Shown in pieces: positions 7,801 through 13,630 of a stretch of 13,630 nucleotides of DNA. How positions within the stretch are numbered: position 1 is the stretch's first letter; each line of letters begins with the position of its first letter. Where the stretch lies: assembly GCA_027596075.1 (NCBI GenBank), contig JADGJC010000567.1:1228-14857 (forward strand), read 5' to 3'. The DNA is from Rhizophlyctis rosea (lineage: Eukaryota; Chytridiomycota; Chytridiomycetes; Rhizophlyctidales; Rhizophlyctidaceae). The position numbers and the translations under genes were made by a program. The notes beneath the pieces are model-generated. The model was not told where the DNA came from. It did not search any database and was given only the letters and a program-made list of their open reading frames with translations.

Positions 7801-10800
7801 GTGTTGACGGTGATCTTCTGAGTCCCCATATCAATCGCAATTGGAGTACCGGATGTGTTATAGAGTGCAAGGTTGATGATCGCAGAATCCAAGCGCACAT
7901 TTGAGGCGGGGAGGAAGGAAGAAGAATACATCTGCACACGTGTTTCAATGATACCGTTTCTTGTTTGTTTTACCGCTTGTTGAGTCAAAAAGTCGGACGA
8001 GAACTGGATGGCTTGACCGACTATTGACGGCGCAACAACTTAGTGGGACGGCGTCTCAAAATGAAGAAGAAGGGGTCCGGCAATATACATACATGGAGCA
8101 GGCACGGCTGCAGCGGGAGTGTTCGCCCCAACAAGTTGCACCCCAGCAACATACCAGTAGATGTAATTGTCACTGCGGAACCCAATGCTAGTGATCTTCT
8201 GGCCAAGGGTCGACGAAATATCCCATGAGCACATCATCCACGACTCCTGATGGGTGGATTAGATTCCAATTTTTCATCATAGAACGCAAACGCACGGAAA
8301 CATACCCCGAAACCTCCCCCACATGCACTGCTGACCGAAGTCTGCATCAAAACGCCTTTTGCACTTGACAGGACAATTGTTGCTGCAGCGGCGCCGCTGT
8401 CCTGAGCCATTGCCCAGAATATCAATCGGGTATAACCAGCCACTCCTCTGGAATTTACAAGGTATACCCCTTGTGAATTGTATGTGTTCATGGTGAGCCT
8501 TGATTGGATAGAGGAAGTGGGGCCTCCAGTTGTGGTGTAGAAGTAAGCGCTTGCATCTGACGTGACTGTCCATCCAGCTTGATTTCCAGTCGTGGATGTT
8601 GAGGTTGATGAGGCATTGACGAAGATTGGGTATGGGCTGTTCATTATGATGATTAGTCAATATCTTGCCAAATGTTGAGCACCAAAACCAGTATTGAGTG
8701 GACTTACTCTAAAAGAGCAGATGTGGACGTGTTTGCACCGGTAGAGATGGTGGTCGATGTGATGTTGCCGGTTTGGGTAGTCGCGTTGGTGGTGGTGTTG
8801 GAATTGGTTGCTGTAGTATTGCTGGCACTTGTTGTGTTGGTAGTCATATTGTCAGCACCAGTGCCCGTTGTATTTGTACTGGTCGTATTGGTGCTCGTCG
8901 TGCCTGTATTCGTCGTATTCATGCTCAATGTGTTCGTGCTATTTTTGTTTGTCGTACTTGTGTTTGTGGAGTCGGTGGTGGTGTCCCGACGAAGAAGTCC
9001 AGCACTGCTGTTTGCACTACTGACTGTACTATTCGCGAGAGCTGTTGTGTTCACGGCAAAATAGTAGTCCACTCCCAAATCAATGGTAGGAACGCGGAAA
9101 TCCCTTGCCACAGCAAAGAAGGTGTTCGCAGATTCTACAACGAGCGGTTTTTGTCCAACAGAGATATCTTTCAAGGTCCCCATCAAGCTGGTCATCGCTC
9201 CTGCCAAGGCATCATCAACGCCGGGCAGCCGAACATTAAGGCCGGCAAAGCGCCCAATGGTGTAGCTGAACATGTCTATGATGGTGGAATTGATTGGTTG
9301 CTGAGCCTGGAACAGCACAGTGCCAGAACTCTTCAGCGAAGGAGAAGCAAGCAAAGCGGAGCGAGTGGCCAATGACTGCACCGCAGTAGCGAGTTTCGGC
9401 ACATGCTGGGAGAACATGGTAACATCAGTCTTCAACGGTTGGGAAACAGATGTGCCCTATGAAAGCATGACTTACCGTTGTTGCATCTCCACCGTAATTC
9501 AGCAAATGCACCACATCCCGCACAACACCCAGTACGTGTTTGACTCCGCGCTGCGTATTGATACCTCCCAGCTGACTTTGAACCCATGGTGTGGCATAAC
9601 CCAGCACGAGTTCTGCGAGGCTGGTCCTGACCGTTGCATTCCGGAAATCGTACGGATTGGCTATCAGCCCATAATAGTCCGCAAAATAGATGGTCTGCGA
9701 GTAAGTTTGACCAGTGCTGCTGACAACTTGGGCGTCGCTGCACCATGTCGTGGAATTCAAGAAGGTACTTCCGATGAAGCTGGCGTTGAGTCCCAACTTC
9801 ACTGCACTTGTGCAATCCAAAGTGGAAAGCCCAGCATTCTGGGCAAGGTTTGCGATCTTGATCATATCTGGAGTGACATTCACGACGTTGTACGTGGGCG
9901 TAGTGTCAAAAGCGGTGGAAAGCGATGCCCCTGCGGTGGATAGTAGCGACCCCATTTGCGCTGTGTTGGAGTATGTGGCAAGCAGACTTGTTAAATTCTG
10001 CAGAGCTGAATTGTCGGAGTTGATAGTGCCAAACACCACATATGTTCCACGGAGAGGTAGACCATCCACCACGTCCGTTACCTCACTATTACAAAAGTTC
10101 AGTCAGAAAATATACCCAATGGCCCTTCTGAAACTGTTACATACCAACGCACTGCCTGCCATCCACTTTGCATGAACGCTTGCATGTACAGGGATTTAGA
10201 CGGGGCCGGGAGAAGCGATACAGCAGTATTCGCATTGGTGTTCAACGATTGAGCTGCATTATACCAGCCAAATCCGGGGATGGCAATGGATTCGCAGTAA
10301 AACTCTGCCGATGATGAGAACCGGCCAACCGCAGCAATGGAGATCAATTGTGAGGAGATTGTACTATTCTTGGTGAGGATGAGTCCCGCGTCCAATGATG
10401 CCTAATGTGACGAGCAAAAATTCGCATCAGCAAACGAGTAGTTCATTGCAACCAAAAGCACACGAAATCGGATTCCGGTACCGAAATAAAGAAATCGTAA
10501 ATCCCCAGACCAATTGCATAGTTTTCGGCAGTGCCCGTCGAGATATAAAGAGCCACACTGAATACGGAAATATCGAAGTTCAGCACTACAAATCATACAA
10601 AAGCCACAGACTGAGCATACGCACTTGACGGAATGGCCAGCCAGCATCTGCACCATCGCTTCTGAAAACTCTAATGTAGGGCCCTTGGAATCTGGTATTC
10701 TGAAGCCGGAGTCACCATGAATGCTCCAAGTGTAGTTGTACTGCGGTCCAAGAGGGTAGGCTTGGAAAACTAATCGTTGAGCGGCGAAGATGGTGGTCCG

Positions 10801-13630
10801 ATTTGAGGGTGTAGGCGGGGAATAGCTTCCGAATTGAGGGGTGATCAAGTCGATTCGAGCTTCAGGCAAGGTGTTCATTGGATTATTTCCCAGAATTGTG
10901 CCATCGAAGGCCACAGCATATCCCCAAGCCGTGACGGAGCGGGAGCCCTTGGTGAATGTGATGTTGAAGTTGTAGAGGCCGGGGCGGAATCCGCCTTGGG
11001 GTGGTGGGAAGCTCTAGTGTAGCGGGATGGGTTCAGCGAAAAAGTGGGGCAGAAGATGTGCTGATCCAGTCTTACCAATTCGGCTTTGCTTTCGTATACA
11101 TTTACAGAGGTCCCGGCTGCACTCCATTTGGATAGAACGTCGTTGATGGTGGCGTTACAGGATCCATAAGGAGTGGATGAGTCGGGTTGGAATTGACAGG
11201 TTGCGCTGCCGAATGTTCCCGTGTCCGTCAGACCAGAAGGATCATATCCAACGACGGTTATATTGATTGTGCTGTTCAGAGCATAGGAGGCTCCATTTTG
11301 CTTCAATGCGGCCGTTAAAGGGGATATACCACGTGTGACCCAGACCGAAGAGGAAGCCTTGTTGCGCCGTGCGGGATCAACAACAGTTACGTTGACCCAT
11401 CCACCGGAGGCCGTGACCGCTGATGGGTGAATCTGCAATGTTGAGTTGGCAGGTATAATTCCAGTCGCTGAGAAGCCCGCATCCCACGACCATGTGTATT
11501 GCAAGGGTGCGGAATTGAGAGCACAATTGGGTAGCGTCACCAGGGTGTTTATGGTTGTGTATCCACGGCCACCAAGTACAAGGTTGGACGGCCCCAGGAT
11601 ACTGATAGTCAGCGTGGTGGGGGGCAGCACAGTCAACGAAGCCATGTTCGGCCAGCATCTTCCCCACCGATCGGATATCATAAGACCGACAGAGAGTGGC
11701 GTCTCCGTCCCACCACTAGCATTCAAAATCCCCTTCATCATTGATGCTGGAACGTACATGGGAACGATGTAATCCGACCTGCCAGCAGTATCCGTTTCGT
11801 CCGACCCCCTCAGGTAGTTATTTTCGACACATGACAGGTTGGATTTTCCGTATGTGCAGTTGAAGTTGATGCCGACATCCCCGCTAATGACGTTTTCGAA
11901 ACCGATTTCGGAAGTGATGGCCAAGGTTACCCCTGCGCAGGTGCTTACTCGAGTGACGCCGGCGACTGGAGCAAGTACTGACACTGTAAGGTTGGGGCGG
12001 GACACTGCCCTGCTTGGTGGTTGAACCGTCACGTTGGGTGTAAGGGCAGAAAGATTGGCCACGTCCGCCCAAGGTCCACCAAAGTGAAGCTGCTCAAACC
12101 AGGGAGAGAACCACAAGGTGCGATAGCTGTTGGTTGGCACAATTGCGATGGAACGAGCGGCGACGTTGACGGTGCAATTAGCCGCACCGGAATATGACGA
12201 TGCCTGTTGTATCTGATTCAACGATGTTGAGGAAAGGATGTTGCTGCAGCTGAAAGGACCTGATTTGCCGCCCGTAACGTTCTTGAGCCAGTCACTCTGG
12301 AAGACGATTTTGATTGTTTGACCATCCATGTAGGCCTTCTGCGGGATATTGGCGCCGCTGGTGCATGCATCGTACGTAGTCTGATAGGAACTGCAGGTGG
12401 CACTGGATACATTAACACACTGTTTCGTATCGTTGCACCACGCAAACCCTTCCGCAATACAAGCGTTGCAGTCGGACTTAACATCGCCGGGGCTGGGTGT
12501 GCAATCAGGTCCGGTGTACTGACAGGTGCCGCACTGATCTCCCGTCCAGCCCCGCGCGCACCGGCAAGTTCCATTAACATCCCGAGCCCCATTACCAGAG
12601 CATTCGCTTCGACACATGGAGATGGGCGTGAGGCATGGATGTATCAACTTTGTTCTGTCAAGGTATGGAGACGATGCCTCACTGTCTCCGTAGAAAATAC
12701 CGGTGTTGCCTGCCGAAGTTCCGAGCACGGTGCGACTATCCGCTATCAAAGGCAAAGCCAATGCCCGATCCGCCACGCCAAACCATGCCGACCCACTCAA
12801 TCTACCGGCTTTCACATCAAGGTTCAACCTGTTGCCGCAGACATTTCCGCCGCTTATGCTACTGCTCGAAATCGAGCTCTCCACCCCCACATCGTTTCCA
12901 ACAATCGTCGACTGGCTAATGTACCCATAGCTGTCTGAGGCTTGCACCAGTTGCACCGCAATTTTATTGAGCGTAAAGTCCGAACCGTAGATCGATCCCG
13001 AGGTCACCTTGGCCCCGACCGTGTTGTTGAGAAACGTCGTGTTGGTCATGTACATATAGCGAGCGGCGTCTACTCCCGTTGTACAGGTTTGGAAAGTGTC
13101 GCCGAGTAGGCTGACTCCTCCATTCATGCTGTTGCCCACGACAAGTCCAGACTGCAAATTGGTGAAGTTCGTAAAGGTGATTTGGGCCGAACTCGATCCG
13201 TTAAGGTATACGCCGGCATAGCCTCCATTGAAGCTGCTGTTGACAATGTTCAGTGAGTCCGTGCTCCAGTAAAAAAATCTAATTCGTATCAATATTAGCG
13301 AGAAGGTCACTTGATTATGTTCAATGTGAAACAGTGGTCACTGTCAAATAACGCTCTGAAGATAACCTACTCGGATGGTAGCTGCTGCACACCAATGTAA
13401 GAGTTTGTAAATTGGGCGTTCGAGATGGACCGTGTGGATGAGACCTGATAACCAGACCACGGAGCACTGGAACTGCTCATCAGGTTCAGTGCGGTGCCGT
13501 TCGAGGGCCCTTGGAACTGAACAGGCCGATCGGGTGTGCCGGTGACGTTGAGATTGCCTCGCACAGTCAAGGTGCCGCTGCCTTCAAACTGGACAATGCA
13601 GCCAGCTTCAATGGTAAGCATAATACCACT
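4726..13630 (-). CDS. Very large REJ/GPS-type cell-surface protein, 5' end outside the window (about 2,700 residues, 13 exons seen)
   Basis: Exons in coding order: 13630-13371, 13278-11076, 11013-10625, 10557-10482, 10401-10145, 10085-9476, 9429-8708, 8636-8306, 8246-8093, 8020-7454, 7386-6420, 6355-5222, 5155-4726 (stop). Introns are GT-AG, 46-92 nt, and phases agree throughout; total 8100 nt. Fragment residues: beta-helix 1-292, EGF-like 309-336, PSI-like 357-392, REJ-like region about 517-1265, Thr/Asn linker 1414-1500, jelly-roll-like 1507-1667, GPS 1 1753-1800, Thr/Ser stalk 1803-1850, REJ/PKD-like 1858-2310, Ala-rich GAIN-like helices 2316-2471, GPS 2 2618-2661, hydrophobic end 2674-2699. 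REJ plus GPS is the ectodomain logic of polycystin-1 and sperm PKDREJ; here it occurs twice and no channel follows. Inferred role: a secreted, heavily glycosylated adhesion or recognition protein anchored at the membrane. Ambiguity: the donor after exon 4 could be at 10481 or 10463 (six residues difference). Start, signal peptide and promoter lie beyond 13630. Confidence 0.85.
4843..4974 (-). other. Second GPS motif, probably uncleavable
   Basis: Residues 2618-2661: CVMWDSSAGAWSSDGC, then TCQCNKVGSYSVLIV. The C-x2-W-x6-W-S-x2-G-C spacing and final C-x-C match latrophilin/polycystin GPS motifs closely. The cleavage tripeptide H-L-[T/S] is replaced by K-V-G, so self-cleavage is not expected. 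It lies about 15 residues before the C-terminal hydrophobic segment. Confidence 0.85.
5479..5946 (-). other. Ala-rich helical, GAIN-like segment
   Basis: Residues 2316-2471 are Ala/Ser/Thr-rich and helical in pattern (AAAAAQSLTSKLSTLSDTD, MKELAKTLANGASG, TVQLLAQGLGANL), followed by KVGGTSLDVAS. A helical bundle, then beta strands leading to a GPS, is the order of a GAIN domain. The + strand antisense frame (5393-5866) is a shadow of this biased composition. Confidence 0.6.
5960..7386 (-). other. Second REJ/PKD-like region
   Basis: Residues 1858 to about 2310 (exons 11 and start of 12, joined over intron 6356-6419). It carries the family hallmark LTIDGSASYDQADPC, then FLFRCTNTT, SPYLTIPVASLVPG, PVYTWSLAGPTG and ADGTYTATLNIKDD, the last resembling the closing strands of a PKD fold. 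SPYLTIPVASLVPGNTSF pairs well with GPTLEFSEAMVQMLAGHS of the first region, which supports an internal duplication. Confidence 0.7.
7473..7616 (-). repeat. Thr/Ser-rich mucin-like stalk between the two modules
   Basis: Residues 1803-1850, directly after GPS 1, are nearly all Thr and Ser with scattered Pro and Ala (for example ATTTTPATTTTSQS). Unlike the earlier linker there is almost no Asn, so O-glycosylation is expected. It is followed by an intron (7387-7453) that joins SPLPYI to NPCPNPPTTG, the start of the second module. The translation that runs on past the donor to a stop at 7398 is intron sequence. Confidence 0.85.
7623..7766 (-). other. First GPS (G-protein-coupled receptor proteolysis site) motif, probably uncleavable
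   Basis: Residues 1753-1800: C1753, W1761, C1766, then QYQCICSSMGAVAIG with C1788 and C1790. The Cys-Trp-Cys then C-x-C frame followed by a small-hydrophobic strand is the GPS pattern. In cleaving GPS motifs C-x-C is followed by N-H-L-[T/S]; here it is S-S-M-G, so the catalytic His and the nucleophile are both missing. Confidence 0.65.
8093..8636 (-). other. Jelly-roll / carbohydrate-binding-like domain inserted before GPS 1
   Basis: Exons 8 and 9 (residues 1507-1667) contain an ordered series typical of CBM-like beta-sandwiches: GWTVTSDASAYFYTTT, then SQGVYLVNSRG, RLIFWAMAQDSG, ESWMMCSWDISSTLG and finally YIYWYVAGVQLVG. The final Y-W-Y-V-x-x-V-x-L strand matches the 'YWYLDDVxL' end of such modules. 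Sugar binding is inference. It is encoded by its own two exons, and module 2 has no equivalent, so it looks like an added cassette. Confidence 0.5.
8725..8985 (-). repeat. Thr/Asn-rich low-complexity linker
   Basis: Residues 1414-1500 are built almost only of T, N and S in irregular repeats such as NTTSTNTT, with about a dozen N-x-S/T sequons plus many possible O-glycosylation sites. In DNA this appears as a degenerate GT/TTG-rich tract on the + strand. It should form an extended, densely glycosylated stalk between the first REJ-like region and the jelly-roll-like domain. It is a likely site of length change by slippage. Confidence 0.85.
9476..11990 (-). other. First REJ-like region of the surface protein
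   Basis: Residues about 517-1265 (parts of exons 2-6) form a long run of beta-sandwich-like sequence with paired Cys and Trp: TCAGVTLAITS, LQYTWSWDAG, YNYTWSIHGDSG, PTLEFSEAMVQMLAGHSV, GRFSSSAEFYC. Repeated [YF]-x-W-[SC] and L-x-[LA] strands are characteristic of REJ (receptor for egg jelly) and PKD modules in polycystin-1 and PKDREJ. The end (about 1063-1265) turns helical (LQNLTSLLATYS, MIKIANLAQNAGL), like the helical part of a GAIN domain. Four short introns interrupt it. Assignment is by pattern; a profile search would fix the borders. Confidence 0.65.
10482..10557 (-). other. Small hidden exon (76 nt) inside an apparent long intron
   Basis: A plain ORF reading makes 10402-10620 look like one intron of about 219 nt. 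A different frame inside it reads VALYISTGTAENYAIG and on to YDFFIS, clearly protein-like. A donor gtgcgt at 10624, a CTGAAC branch site and an acceptor tattcag (ending 10558) join HSVN to VALYIS in phase; a donor at 10481 (gtaccg) or 10463 (gtgtgc) joins to ASLDAGLIL, both in phase 0. Without this exon the region would lack the final strands that the second REJ module has after PGNTSFTVSV. Confidence 0.7.
12363..12470 (-). other. PSI-like (plexin repeat) cysteine module
   Basis: Residues 357-392 read DCNACIAEGFAWCNDTKQC, with further Cys at about 381 and 392. The C-x2-C-x-E/G-x-x-W-C-x6-C spacing with an aromatic WC is the pattern of PSI/plexin repeats, which orient neighbouring domains in adhesion receptors. 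The call rests on spacing by eye, so moderate confidence. Confidence 0.6.
12531..12614 (-). other. EGF-like module
   Basis: Residues 309-336 carry C-x3-C, an SGNG turn, then NGTCRCARGWTGDQC, the C-x-C-x8-C ending with the GW-x-G typical of EGF repeats. A further CQYTGPDC follows. It probably acts as a disulfide-bonded spacer between the beta-helix and the REJ-like region. Confidence 0.8.
12663..13630 (-). other. Parallel beta-helix (pectin-lyase-like) region of the surface protein
   Basis: The fragment opens with LTIEAGCIVQFEGSGTLTV, then a GNLNVTGT turn: the usual lead-in of right-handed beta-helices (hydrophobic 'initial effect' strand, then 'G-L-V-GT'). Short rungs follow, such as SISNAQFTNSYIGVQ, LNIVNSSFNGGYAGVYL and FTNFTNLQSGLVVGNS, each with an alternating hydrophobic pattern, an Asn/Phe turn and a G-[VL] step of about 20-25 residues. 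Many N-x-S/T sequons are present. Such folds often bind or process polysaccharide; I see no catalytic motif, so a binding or scaffold role is more likely. The helix begins before the window edge. Confidence 0.7.

Noticed and set aside
7398..7988. Reading the stop at 7398 as the end of a first separate surface-protein gene
   Set aside because: The end would have no membrane anchor, a good gtaagt donor precedes it, and a branch site (cttaac) plus acceptor restores phase into the second module. One gene is more likely, though a fusion of two former genes is possible in evolution.
8672..9064. Plus-strand Val-rich ORF resembling a membrane protein
   Set aside because: Antisense of the Thr/Asn repeat: ACN codons read as Val/Leu-type codons on the other strand, giving a false hydrophobic protein.
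10402..10914. ORF ending at 10402 as a true C-terminus
   Set aside because: The TAG is part of the splice acceptor. The Cys-rich translation before it is out of keeping with the REJ pattern, and downstream exons continue the fold.
12318..12938. Plus-strand ORF of 206 codons
   Set aside because: Antisense to the beta-helix, EGF-like and PSI-like coding sequence; no features of its own.
1..13630. CRISPR arrays, insertion sequences, retroelements, rRNA genes, attachment sites
   Set aside because: No spaced direct repeats, terminal repeats, transposase or reverse-transcriptase motifs, or rRNA-like sequence were seen.

Overview
This is nuclear DNA of an intron-rich eukaryote, most plausibly an early-diverging fungus of the chytrid type. 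Evidence: a class I (Rpd3/HDAC1-type) histone deacetylase broken by twelve GT-AG introns of 43-80 nt, a neighbouring gene with introns of 46-92 nt, and a long extracellular REJ/GPS-type protein of a kind usually met in animals and other flagellated opisthokonts. The lineage is inferred. I see no rRNA, tRNA, CRISPR array, transposon or bacterial-type operon.

Layout. (1) Positions 1-419, + strand: the last two exons of an unrecognised gene entering from the left. (2) 420-1091: intergenic DNA and the probable leader of the deacetylase gene. It contains no ATG from 491 to 1003, then four ATGs inside a likely 5'-UTR intron (989-1090) that ends one base before the start codon. (3) 1092-3764, + strand: the complete deacetylase in 13 coding exons (617 aa); catalytic, zinc-binding and inositol-phosphate-contact residues are all present, followed by a long low-complexity tail. 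(4) 3765-4725: the tail-to-tail gap, with no convincing gene. (5) 4726-13630, - strand: the 3' two thirds or more of a very large surface-protein gene, 13 exons in the window (about 2,700 residues), still open at the right edge.

Read N to C, the large protein has a parallel beta-helix, an EGF-like and a PSI-like cysteine module, a first REJ-like region, a Thr/Asn-rich glycosylation-type linker, a jelly-roll-like domain, a first GPS motif, a Thr/Ser-rich stalk, a second REJ-like region, an Ala-rich helical (GAIN-like) segment, a second GPS motif and a hydrophobic C-terminus with no cytoplasmic tail. It resembles a polycystin/PKDREJ ectodomain duplicated in tandem and cut off before any channel or seven-helix domain. 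Both GPS motifs lack the His and Thr/Ser needed for self-cleavage and carry Gly at the nucleophile position.

The genes have no obvious functional link: a chromatin enzyme and a cell-surface protein lie tail to tail. The strongest candidate for something undescribed is the double-module, apparently GPI-anchored REJ/GPS protein. All exon boundaries were derived by hand from GT-AG sites, phase and protein continuity; transcript data would settle the few ambiguous ones.
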